From assembly GCA_028023455.1 (NCBI GenBank), contig JAQFVV010000185.1:1439239-1503238 (forward strand): a stretch of DNA of 64,000 bases. The letters run 5' to 3'. Source of the DNA: Epiperipatus broadwayi. Taxonomy: Eukaryota; Onychophora; Udeonychophora; Euonychophora; Peripatidae. Of the stretch, positions 51,138-64,000 are shown in pieces. Positions within the stretch are counted from its first letter, which is position 1; every line of letters begins with the position of its first letter. Under the pieces are notes generated by a model. It saw only the letters and a program-made list of their open reading frames with translations, was not told the DNA's origin and searched no databases. The translations under genes and the position numbers were made by a program.

Positions 51138-51420
51138 ATGAGATGATACATGCAAACCTTCTCCTATTTGGAAAGTTTTTTTTTTAAAAAATATTCTTAA
51201 TTTAACATTTTTGCTATTGGTGGATATTTAACATTTTTTTTTCCAAATCAGTGATTGTAGAGCCTCTACAACTGTCTTTCTACCTTTTATCACCCAGTCG
51301 ATGACCTATGTGATCAAGTAGAAACATCAGTATATCAACATTTAAATTTTTTATCATGGATAAACCTACAAAATATGTCTTTTATGTATGCAACCCATGA
51401 AAATCTTCATAAAATCATAT
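51138..51420 (+). other. PLE 3' untranslated region
   Basis: 'AAACATCAGTATATCAACAT' followed by 'TTAAATTTTTTATCAT' resembles the corresponding segment after the PLE at 9.2 kb. The region ends at a (TA)n run near 51418-51435. Unlike the 20-27 kb copies it has no tRNA-like block, so it belongs to another PLE lineage. Confidence 0.4.
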
Positions 51421-51473
51421 ATATATATATATATAAGCGAAAAAGTGCCTAAAGCTATAATTAAGTTCCAACC

Positions 51474-51652
51474 AGTAACTACCTAAACAGTCACAGTAAA
51501 ATATAGTAATCAATATTTCTGACTGCTGTCAAGGCAACCTTCACACCTTTTAAAAGGATTCCATTCTTGCTATTAAAAGGTGTGAAGGTGGCCTTGACAG
51601 CAGTCAGAAATATTGATTACTATATTTTATTGTGAATGTTTAGGTGGTTATA
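51474..51652. repeat. Foldback with about 78-bp arms
   Basis: The left arm 'CTACCTAAACAG...CACACCTTTTAA' (to about 51553) is inverted at 51572-51652 with few mismatches and an 18-bp loop. No coding capacity. Confidence 0.85.
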
Positions 51653-51658
51653 TAAGAT

Positions 51659-51668
51659 CTGATTTTTA

Positions 51669-51702
<34 letters not shown>

Positions 51703-51712
51703 TAAAAATCAG
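51659..51712. repeat. Palindrome with (TA)n core
   Basis: 'CTGATTTTTACTAATATAT' is exactly inverted at the far end around a (TA)n centre. It directly follows the foldback. Confidence 0.85.
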
Positions 51713-52556
51713 TCATATGTCACATGACCTATATAGCTTGTATGTAGCATTTATCATGAAAAATAAAATAAATAAGCTTGTTTAGAGCTATTAGCATGTT
51801 CTTTATATATATGTAATTATATTTATTTACTTGAATTGTAATGCATTCTTCAATCTTTGATCTTTATTTGCTTTGATTTTAACGATTCTATTTATGTACT
51901 TAATCTCAATTTCTATTTACAAATACACAAAACATACTTGATATACATAAAAATAAAAATAATATAACTTATTTAAATTTATTATTTATTTTATGTAGAT
52001 AATTTTTTATAAGTTTTTTAATTATAAAATTTAATAACTGCAATCATGTTTATTAACTATTAACACGTAAGTTTGTATGGGCCATTCTAGAAACCAGTGC
52101 TTAGATTAAATAATCAAAATTCAATAAGTTTGACTTCATTTAAGAAATCAACTTTTTTTTTTGACTTTTAAAACTTCTTTAGAATTGTGTAGTTTAATAA
52201 ATATTTCTTAATACACTGCTTAATGGGTTCAGTTTACTCTCAGACATTGTTCTGTCATTTCTCTTTTTATAAAAAATGAAATGAGCAACGACTCTTTTTA
52301 TTCTAAAAGTTTTTTAAAGCTTCTTTAACGACCTAACACAATATTTTTTCTTTCTCTGATAGTTTTAAAACCATATGAGAAGACCATCAAGACAATGAAA
52401 TTGATAGCATTAGATTTGTTTTTACATTTATTTCATTTCTTTCTCTTTTAAATTTCATAGTTAGGAGGAAAAAAAAACTTAGATTAAAATAAAAAAGAAG
52501 TGACTTTATTTAACATTTTATAAGCTGTATCAGTTTTGTAAAATAATGTATAACAT
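51713..52556. other. AT-rich stretch with no recognised gene
   Basis: Nothing recognised. Confidence 0.4.
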
Positions 52557-52910
52557 TAATTAATACTTTTTAAATATTGAACGTCTTTAGAAAAAAAATA
52601 ACTTTATCTAAATATTTTAATGGCAACTGCTAGTAATAGCCCACAGATTAGTATCTGCACAATATTTCAAGATATATTGTCCTCTCTCCTTCAGATGTGG
52701 CTGCTCTTACCACGGGCAGTACTAGCATGGGAATTAAACATGACAAGATTATTATTTATTAAATTATATGGTAATGGTCTAATCAACTGAGCTATCCTAC
52801 CAAAGGCAGCAGTCAACAGAAGTTTTATGTACTTATCTATAAAGTTACTGTTGATTTCTTCTAAGAGCAAAGTTGTTTAGTGGTTTCAATTTAATATGCA
52901 TAGCTAGCTT
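52557..52910 (-). pseudogene. PLE 3' tail with tRNA-like block (copy 4)
   Basis: Aligns with 20530-20850 in the same orientation. The A-box match is at 52783-52794 (minus: TAGCTCAGTTGA) and a weak B box near 52729-52741. It extends past the block into the PLE untranslated region, so it is a 5'-truncated PLE end, not a free SINE. No coding region is left. Confidence 0.65.
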
Positions 52911-53142
52911 TTGACTGGTGTGTTCTCACACTCATAAGTATATGTTTGCTATTGTATTAGTAAAATATCTCATATATATATATATATATATTTATGATAA
53001 ACAAAAATGCAAGTTAAAAAACTTGCTAACGCTTGTATTTATGTCCACAGATGGCGTCCTACCAAGACTGCCAATCAAGCGTATGTTTTGTTTACATAAA
53101 CGTCAGAGTAGTTAGTATTCACTATCTCTAACTATAATTCCA

Positions 53143-53186
53143 CTTTCAGATCATGATTTCAAGCTATTTGCTATCGTCAGTGAAAG
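53143..53186 (-). ncRNA. Type I hammerhead ribozyme (family B2)
   Basis: Stem I CTTTCA/TGAAAG (six Watson-Crick pairs), core CTGACGA, stem II AGC/GCT (outer U-U mismatch), GAAA, stem III AT/AT closed by CATG (or three pairs with a two-base loop), then C17. All catalytic core bases are intact. Confidence 0.8.
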
Positions 53187-53551
53187 ACAGGAATAAAGAA
53201 ACTAGATCTGAATACAAACTCTGAGCGTCTATGAAACAATTTCTATTCAGCTTTCAAGCGTGAATTTTTTAGACACGTAATGTCTTCAAACTCAGCATAG
53301 CAAACCAGATAGCTACATGGGTCTGATCTCAGTTCAGCATCACCACATAGTAGAAGCCTCTGCAATCTATATCATTGCAAGAAAGACCTCAAAGGTACAT
53401 TTATGATAAACAAAAATGCAAGTTAAAAAACTTGCTAACGCTTGTATTTATGTCCACAGATGGCATCCTACCAAGACTGCCAATCAAGCGTATGTTTTGT
53501 TTACATAAACGTCAGAGTAGTTAGTATTCACTATCTCTAACTATAATTCCA

Positions 53552-53595
53552 CTTTCAGATCATGATTTCAAGCTATTTGCTATCGTCAGTGAAAG
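53552..53595 (-). ncRNA. Type I hammerhead ribozyme (family B2)
   Basis: Identical to the copy 409 bp upstream. The even spacing of ribozymes would let a tandem transcript self-cleave into unit-length RNA. Confidence 0.8.
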
Positions 53596-53794
53596 ACAGG
53601 AATAAAGAAACTAGATCTGAATACAAACTCTGAGCGTCTATGAAACAATTTCTATTCAGCTTGCAAGCGTGAATTTTTTGCTATGCTGAGTTTGAAGACA
53701 TTACGTGTCTAAAAAATTCACGCTTGCAAGCTGAATAGAAATTGTTTCATAGACGCTCAGAGTTTGTATTCAGATCTAGTTTCTTTATTCCTGT

Positions 53795-53838
53795 CTTTCA
53801 CTGACGATAGCAAATAGCTTGAAATCATGATCTGAAAG
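53795..53838 (+). ncRNA. Type I hammerhead ribozyme (family B2)
   Basis: CTGACGA at 53801-53807, GAAA at 53821-53824, C17 at 53832. Same sequence as the minus copies. Confidence 0.8.
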
Positions 53839-54127
53839 TGGAATTATAGTTAGAGATAGTGAATACTAACTACTCTGACGTTTATGTAAACAAAACATAC
53901 GCTTGATTGGCAGTCTTGGTAGGACGCCATCTGTGGACATAAATACAAGCGTTAGCAAGTTTACTATATGGTGATGCTGAACTGAGATCAGACCCATGTA
54001 GCTATCTGGTTTGCTATGCTGAGTTTGAAGACATTACGTGTCTAAAAAATTCACGCTTGCAAGCTGAATAGAAATTGTTTCATAGACGCTCAGAGTTTGT
54101 ATTCAGATCTAGTTTCTTTATTCCTGT

Positions 54128-54171
54128 CTTTCACTGACGATAGCAAATAGCTTGAAATCATGATCTGAAAG
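54128..54171 (+). ncRNA. Type I hammerhead ribozyme (family B2)
   Basis: CTGACGA at 54134-54140, GAAA at 54154-54157, C17 at 54165. Confidence 0.8.
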
Positions 54172-54536
54172 TGGAATTATAGTTAGAGATAGTGAATACT
54201 AACTACTCTGACGTTTATGTAAACAAAACATACGCTTGATTGGCAGTCTTGGTAGGACGCCATCTGTGGACATAAATACAAGCGTTAGCAAGTTTTTTAA
54301 CTTGCATTTTTGTTTATCATAAATGTACCTTTGAGGTCTTTCTTGCAATGATATAGATTGCAGAGGCTTCTACTATGTGGTGATGCTGAACTGAGATCAG
54401 ACCCATGTAGCTATCTGGTTTGCTATGCTGAGTTTGAAGACATTACGTGTCTAAAAAATTCACGCTTGCAAGCTGAATAGAAATTGTTTCATAGACGCTC
54501 AGAGTTTGTATTCAGATCTAGTTTCTTTATTCCTGT

Positions 54537-54580
54537 CTTTCACTGACGATAGCAAATAGCTTGAAATCATGATCTGAAAG
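54537..54580 (+). ncRNA. Type I hammerhead ribozyme (family B2)
   Basis: CTGACGA at 54543-54549, GAAA at 54563-54566, C17 at 54574; exactly 409 bp from the previous copy. Confidence 0.8.
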
Positions 54581-54676
54581 TGGAATTATAGTTAGAGATA
54601 GTGAATACTAACTACTCTGACGTTTATGTAAACAAAACATACGCTTGATTGGCAGTCTTGGTAGGATGCCATCTGT

Positions 54677-54681
<5 letters not shown>

Positions 54682-54743
<62 letters not shown>
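54682..54743. repeat. (TA)n microsatellite
   Basis: Pure TA tract between the family B2 array and the next foldback. Confidence 0.95.
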
Positions 54744-54744
<1 letters not shown>

Positions 54745-54990
54745 CTGAATATTTGTAAATACAGTAACTAAATAATTAAAAATATTTATCCACTTAGGAG
54801 CACTTTCAATTATCCCAGTAAAATTTTTTATCCACTTAGGCGCGCTTTCAATTATCCCAGTAATCTGCATCAACTAAAGTTGACACAGATTACTGGGATA
54901 ATCGAAAGCACTCCTAAGTGGATAAAATTTTTTTAATTATTTAGTTACTGTATTTACAAATATTCTGTTATATAATTATGTATATTGCTT
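54744..54990. repeat. Foldback made of a PLE terminal segment
   Basis: 'AAATACAGTAACTAAATAAT' and 'ATCCACTTAGGAGCACTTTC' are inverted at 54898-54965. A 53-bp unit containing 'ATCCACTTAGG.GC.CTTTCA' is additionally duplicated in the left arm. The same segment ends the second-lineage PLE at 35.8 and 37.5 kb, so this is a solo, palindromic PLE end. Confidence 0.7.
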
Positions 54991-58490
<3,500 letters not shown>

Positions 58491-58799
58491 TAAATGGTAC
58501 TTTGTATGGATTATAGAATTTATAGCATTTGTTTTGGAGTTGTTTACAAAGGTTATGGGTCTTTATAAAAAAATATTATCTCCTACTTTGAATTGATAGC
58601 TATTTTTCTTTGTTTTTATTTCTTACCTCTGATTTATTTATTAATCTTTGATATGCTTTTTGTATATCATATTTTATATCAGTCTGGTTGGGTTTAATTG
58701 GTGGTTGGTAATTCTTAAATAAATTTAAAATTACTTTATTGAAATGTAGTTTAATAGGTGGAATCCAGTAGATTCATTCACATTCCTGTTAATATAACT

Positions 58800-59480
58800 T
58801 ATTACATGTTCCATTTGTTTACCCATCATCTATAACTTAGCCTCTAGGAAAGTCCTAAAAATGTCCAAGCTCCCACATTACACATTTGCAAGGGCTTGAT
58901 TGTGGATTTCTAATGGATGTAAGTATATGTTTTATTTGAGATTCTTCCACCCACTTTTTCCATTTTTTAGCTAAGAAAGATATACCATGGTATGTTAATA
59001 TGATTTTAGGTGTTCCTATCATTGTAAAATGGAGGTGTCTAATATTCTGACAGTGTGTCTAGTATTGGTTTGGGAAATTGGGTCAACTGAAACATGTTTG
59101 GAAAAGAAATCATAAATTGACTAATAAGTACTTTTTTATTAAATTAAGGCAATGGTCTATAATTACCTATTACTAAGATCTCATTTGGTCTTTCAGGGAT
59201 AATGGGTTTTAATGCATTACTGAAATCTTGATTTACTGGTTTTGATTTTAAAATATCTTTTTACACTTTTGGCCAATAAAACCAATTTTTCAAAGTATTT
59301 TTTATTTTGTGGGCACCAAAATGTCCATATAAACAGTGAACATATTTTATGAGTGGGATATGTAAAATTTTAGGTATTATTACCCTCTACTAATTTATAT
59401 CTTTATCAGCTTTCTGGGATGAGATTAGATTTTCTAACTTATAATTGTTGAGATCTTTCAGTGTATTCAAAACTTACTCT
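58800..59480 (-). pseudogene. gypsy integrase
   Basis: The HHCC zinc-binding region reads 'KYVHCLYGHFGAHKIKNTL' then 'FYWPKV' at about 59260-59350. The Cys pair is lost. It is followed by 'ERPNEILVI' and the 'PLP' segment that starts the DDE core (about 59150-59200). The core is heavily degraded. Integrase would insert the cDNA copy. Confidence 0.75.
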
Positions 59481-60051
59481 TTTTTAAAAGCTCTTATGAT
59501 GGAGATCAAAATAGGGTCATTGAGTTGTATTTCAGGTAATTTTTTAAAATCAATCTCTACCATACTATCAATCATCATGCTGATATTTGTAACGTAGGCA
59601 TTCTCTATTGATAGATGGTTTTGTTCTGACCTACATGGATTGTGACTCAGCATATCAGCCACAATATTCTCAGATCCTTTACAGTAGTGTACTGTATAGT
59701 TGAATTCCTGTAATAATATACTCCATATGACTAATTATGTATTGGTCAAACAGCTGTGATTCAGGAATTCAAGGCTTTTGTGGTCTCTGATCTGAGAAGC
59801 ATCTGTCAAAACTTCTGGAAGACCCCCACTATTGTTAGTGCTTTTTTCTCAGTGACCATATAGTTTATTTCTGACTTTTCAGATAAATGGCTAATAATGT
59901 TTTGGCCATGATCCTCAATTTGAGATAGCTTTACCCCTAATCTGTAACCACTACTATCAGTTTGAACAATTAATTGCTTATTAAAATTATGGAAAGCTAA
60001 CCTAGTTTGCTATAATAACACTGTTTTAATATTTTTAAATGCTCTATCCTC
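59474..60051 (-). pseudogene. gypsy RNase H
   Basis: 'LIVQTDSSGYRLGVKLSQIE' (about 59910-59975) is the first Asp motif of gypsy RNase H. 'INYMVTEKKALTIV' (about 59830-59875) is the Glu motif. 'ADMLSHNPCR' (59630-59662) is the C-terminal 'ADALSR' motif. Stops lie between the segments. Confidence 0.78.
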
Positions 60052-60900
60052 TTATTTGATCCAATTCCATTGCTCACCTTTCCTAATGAGTCTCAACAAT
60101 GGTTCCAGATAGACAGACAACTTCTGATAAAAATGATTACAAAAATTACTTAAGCCTAAAAATGACCAATTTTTTTTGTTGGTGGGTTTAGAAAATTTTT
60201 GAACAGCACTGATATTATCTGGTTGAGGCCTTATCCCATTGAAACCAATGATGTGACCTAAGAAGATTACCTGGTTAAAAACTAAGGTGCTCTTCTTGAA
60301 ATTGATTGTAATTCCTTTTTTGTGGCATTCTTCAAAAAATATTGTTAAACGTTGGAAATGTTCTTCAATTGTGGTAGATGCAATTATCACATCATCCACA
60401 TAAATGGTAATGATCTGTTTAATCCCAATAGATAGGGTTATATCTAAGCATGTTATCAGAACAGCATCACTATTTATCAATCTAAAGGGCATCCTATTAA
60501 ATTGATAAGTAATACCTTCATATTGAAATACAGTGTATTGGCGATCTTCTAGATGAAGTTCAATCTGCCAATAACTAGAGATTAGAGCAAAGGTGGAAAC
60601 ACCTTTTTATTTCCAAATTTCATAAATAATTCATGTAGGTGGTGGTACATTTCTGTCAGTAACTAATCTTATTTAGTTGATGAGCATTTAAACAGAATCT
60701 CATCAAGCCATCTTCCTTCTTCACAGTTAGAACTTTATTACAGTAGGGTGAAGAACATTTGGAAATAATTCCTCAATACAACATTTTATTAATCTGTTTG
60801 GATATTTCTGCATGATACTGGAATGGAATAGGATATGATTTGGATTGAAATGGTTGGTCTTTTATTAATTTAATTTTTTGCTGAAAACCTATCACTCCTG
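60052..60900 (-). pseudogene. gypsy reverse transcriptase
   Basis: The N-terminal half (60500-60880) has 'GIISKCSSPYCNKVLTVKKE' and 'RFCLNAHQLNKIS', with stops. The 146-codon open frame at 60052-60492 covers 'MPFRLINSDAVLI', the catalytic 'IYVDDVIIAS' (YVDD intact) and 'FLGHIIGFNGIRPQPDNISA'. It then continues to 'SFLGLSNFCNHF'. Typical gypsy RT; the open frame is a fragment of a longer pol. Confidence 0.88.
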
Positions 60901-61227
60901 GTATGTGTGAAAAACTGAGTTGAATTTCTTAATAATAGATCATAATTTTATGGCATCTTCCTTTCCCAGTAAATTGGATTCTGGAATTTTATCATTTATG
61001 GGTGCCTCTAGGGTGATATATATTATACAGTCAACTTTAAATAAATCATATCTTGGAACAATGCAATTTCCAAGACCTCATCACTTATCCTGTTTTATCA
61101 GAGAAATCAATGACATATGTGTTCAAATGTAGGAAGTCTGTCCCAGAATGACATCATGTATCAAGCCATTCAATATTAGGAATACATGATGAACTAGTGT
61201 TTAGCCAATTTTAATTTCAATCCAATT

Positions 61228-61480
61228 CTATTTGGGTGTTAGTTTGGCTTTTGTATTATTAGCCATGGTAACCTGAACTGAACTGAGTGATAATGTTTTA
61301 TTATTAGTTTCTTGATAAAACCTATTTGATATCATTAATATTTGGCTATGAGAATCTAATAGGTCTTGGACCAATACACCCTCAAACATAATCTCTATCA
61401 TAGGGCAGCTTAGTAAGGCAAAGTTAGGAGCCTTATCATTCCATAAGCACATTAAATTGGTGATTTTTCTGTCTAGATTG
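61228..61480 (-). pseudogene. gypsy aspartic protease
   Basis: Frame 61228-61452. 'CPMIEIMFEGVLVQDLLDSHSQILMIS' spans the retropepsin active site, which reads LDSHS where LDTGS or VDSGS is expected. It sits between gag and RT as in other gypsy pol genes. Confidence 0.65.
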
Positions 61481-61499
61481 TTTTATACTTGTGTTCCTT

Positions 61500-63790
61500 G
61501 ATGTTAATATGGTCCCTTTAGATGAGAAATATTATCTCAAGTATCATTTTATTGTGATTTTGGCTGAATTTTTGGAGAGTAATTACTACACCCTGGTTTG
61601 GGTGATTACTGTAAGCTATGTGGAGGGTTTAATATATGTTGATCATTATAATACCAGTTTTTATTATATGGTTGATTTCCCATAAAGTTGGTTCATAAGG
61701 TTTTTTTCTTTCCAATGGTTTAGGTCTTTGTTATTTTTATTCTTTTTTTAAAAAAAATACCATTAACAGTTACTTTTTTCTTTTTTTCATTTGCTCTTGT
61801 TGATAAATTTGAAGTATTTTACCATCTCAATGAAAGCGAGATGATCAGGATGATAAGGAATATATTTTTGAAAATTGAACAATCATTATTTTCCCAATGT
61901 CAAATCACTAAACTGAAAACTCTAAATATTGACCCTCTTCATGAAAGTGAGATGATCAGGATTATGAAAAGGAATTTATTTTTGAAAATTGAACAATTGT
62001 TTTATGTGCTAATACTAAAACTATAGAACAACTTGCAGAGTTATTAACCAGTATTGGTATAGTGTTTTCAGTTTAGTGATTTGATGTTGGAAAAATTTTG
62101 TGAATGTTCTCCCTGGTATAGCTTTATATTTTTTAGACTAATTGGTAAAACAAGGACCCTTGTTTATCTCTATTCCATATCCTAATTCATTTTTTATTAA
62201 TAGTGTTTAATAATCATTAAAATTAGATGGAGTTTGTAATAATGATTCCTACAAGATTAAAGCATCTGCTTGGAGGTGGCTGCATGTGATAACCACTTTC
62301 TCTCCTTCTGATAAATTGTGATTTACTGTGAAGTAAAAGTTCAAACTTTTCAAATTTCAGTAGGTGATTCATTATTAGATCCTTTGAATATTTTAAATTT
62401 CACAAATTGATGTATGGCACTGAATGGTGTAATGTGGGTATGCTTTGCATTTATCTTTGTTTGGCTTGTTTATGTAGAATCTATGTGACCAACGAAATTA
62501 TTAGAATATGTATTCAAAATTATTCTATGTTGAAATTTGGGGAGTAGTTTTCTGTTTCAGATTGTGTTTAGTTGATTATTGTTGATTCTGTATTTGAATC
62601 AATTAATCTTTGAGGATTTTTAAAAGTGAGATCTATTTGATCTTCTCTAGTAATTCCTTCTTTATTTATTTCTGTTTTATGTTGAATATCATTATGATTT
62701 GATCAACATGCAAGTGTATTCTGAGACATTTGTAATTCGATAAACTTAAATTTTTGTTGAAATGCCTCATCCATATGATTTACTTTATCATGTATTTTTG
62801 TCATGCCTTCCATCAATTTTTCTAATGTAGTGTTTTACAATATTCTATCATTTTTATATAAATTAATTTAATTTCTGTTTGAAATTTTTATCCAACACTT
62901 TCAATGATTCTGCATTAATGTCTGAATCATTAATTTTTTTTGTATAGATTTGACAAATTTTATGATTTACTTCTTGCAATTCTTTTTGCATATCTATTTG
63001 TATTTTTTCCTCTTTTTCATCTATTTCATTTAAAAATCTTTTTTGGTTCTATATAATTCATTGCAATGAATATTCAGTTGATCAATGATATTAGTCTGAA
63101 ATTCTTTGAATCGCTATCGAGATCTGGCATCTTTTTCTTCAACATCTTTTTCAGTTTCTTTTAAGGCTTGTGTCATCTCAGTATTATCTTTCTGAACACT
63201 ATTTAGATCTATCGATAACTGTTCAATATCATTAGATAATTTATTCTCCAACCCTTCATTTCCAATTTTAATTCTGATTTAATATTTTCAATATTAATTT
63301 TAAAGTTTTCTTCTAAATTATTCATATTTTGGTTTTTTTTTTCAAATTATTTATATTTTGGTTTATTTCTTTTTTCATATTGTAATTCGTATTTATGTTT
63401 TGGAACATTTGTTCTATCATCATGGAATCTGTTGTAACTTGTGTTATTTCAATTGGAGTAATTTGAGACACATTATCATCAAGGATAATATTGGTTTAAG
63501 GCATTGATTCATCAGGAATGGGTATTTGTATAGGGTAGTTACTCTCAGTCATAGTGATTCCTGATAATTGGATCAGTGAAGATCTTTCTTTAATATTCCT
63601 AATATCTTCCTCTTCAATAATATTAATATTTTGTACTTTTTCAACACATTTCATTATTGTATTGACTAAGTTTTTTCCACATTATTCCTTATTTACTAAT
63701 AGGGATTGTTTGTCATAAGATTCCACACTATATCTTTCCTTTTTAATGTAATTTTAAAACTTTTTCTGTCTAATAATTTTTTTTAGATGT
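61500..63790 (-). pseudogene. gypsy gag, coiled-coil-rich
   Basis: The minus-strand frames upstream of the protease include long charged, heptad-like stretches: 'QALKETEKDVEEKDARS' near 63110-63190, 'KLMEGMTKIHDKVNHMDEAF' near 62770-62830, and 'DNVSQITPIEITQVTTDSMM' near 63420-63480. An Asn/Gln/Pro-rich C-terminal part lies near 61560-61700. I see no clear CCHC zinc knuckle. One in-frame ATG is at 63552, but sense codons continue further upstream, so the true start is uncertain. Structural Gag by position and composition, not by a signature motif. A segment containing 'GAAAGTGAGATGATCAGGAT' is duplicated at about 61833 and 61944. Confidence 0.6.
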
Positions 63791-64000
63791 TATTAATTTA
63801 ATGCCTAATTTAAAATTGTATTTTTAAATGCCTGACTCATCTATTTAATCATTCGTTATTTTATTTTAAAGTCTCTATTTATTTTATTATTTTAAGAGAT
63901 CACATAAAAATTATCTCATCATTTGATGGTTGAAATTATCTATTGTTTCTATGCGAATCCATCAATCAAGTTTATATTCCATAAAATGAGTTGTATTTTT
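63791..64000. other. Window edge, gypsy leader or LTR side
   Basis: AT-rich, no recognised feature. If the gypsy element is complete, its leader or 5' LTR would begin here and continue out of the window. Confidence 0.25.

Larger units (their letters stand above)
52991..54682. mobile_element. Family B2 hammerhead repeat, young tandem/inverted array
   Basis: Minus monomers 52991-53399 and 53400-53679 (period 409 bp) join head-to-head to three plus units up to 54682. Plus landmarks 54164 and 54573 give 409 bp again; 53831 to 54164 is 333 bp owing to an internal deletion at about 53962. Copies are nearly identical to each other, implying recent origin or homogenisation. Both outer ends abut (TA)n tracts. 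It is homologous to family B across the monomer but diverged, and every complete unit carries a hammerhead. Confidence 0.87.

Noticed and set aside
52918-53115. Open frames across the family B2 array (also 54592-54873)
   Set aside because: They lie in non-coding repeat units and differ between identical monomers only by junctions.

Overview
The window is AT-rich (roughly three quarters A+T by eye) nuclear DNA of a repeat-dense animal genome. It is almost certainly an invertebrate, but I cannot name the taxon. The evidence is eukaryotic transposons only: Penelope-like elements (PLEs), an RTE-type LINE, a hAT transposon and a Ty3/gypsy element. Long (TA)n, (ATT)n and (TATC)n/(TGTC)n microsatellites are frequent. 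There are no operons and I see no convincing host gene. Most long open frames are read-through of microsatellites (for example the poly-Ile/poly-Asn frames at 19.9-20.1 kb) or relics of transposon proteins.

Layout. 0-8 kb: unannotated AT-rich DNA, with microsatellites, a tRNA-like SINE remnant and one faint exon-like stretch. 8.3-9.2 kb: decayed PLE (RT plus GIY-YIG). 9.3-10.8 kb: tandem and head-to-head 414-bp repeat (family B) carrying hammerhead ribozymes (HHRs). 12.0-12.4 kb: an old relative of family B. 12.5-14.4 kb: microsatellite and family C. 16.3-18.7 kb: RTE-like LINE split by a family A foldback. 18.9-27.2 kb: a cluster of PLE fragments interleaved with family A repeats. 27.2-28.0 kb: family C plus a perfect foldback. 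31.3-33.2 kb: tandem family A (about 457-bp period) and a PLE tail. 35.8-37.6 kb: palindromic PLE. 38.85-42.08 kb: hAT element with 8-bp target duplication. 43-49.5 kb: LINE scraps, (TA)n tracts and foldbacks. 50.6-51.4 kb: PLE GIY-YIG fragment with a clean reading frame. 52.6-52.9 kb: PLE tail. 53.0-54.7 kb: a young 409-bp hammerhead repeat array (family B2). 54.7-55.0 kb: foldback from a PLE end. 58.5-63.8 kb: decayed Ty3/gypsy element on the minus strand.

The main result is that several abundant repeat families of about 410-457 bp, arranged in tandem and head-to-head, each contain a compact type I hammerhead ribozyme core (CUGANGA, stem II, GAAA, a very short stem III, then a six-base-pair stem I). 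The helices co-vary between families. The monomers fit the published picture of Penelope-associated hammerheads and small circular-RNA 'retrozymes' of animals. One head-to-head junction falls at the predicted self-cleavage position. Separately, five PLE 3' ends share a tail, and four of these have a recognisable tRNA-like (A box/B box) segment downstream of the GIY-YIG domain. All coordinates and alignments were read by eye; no fold or database search was run.
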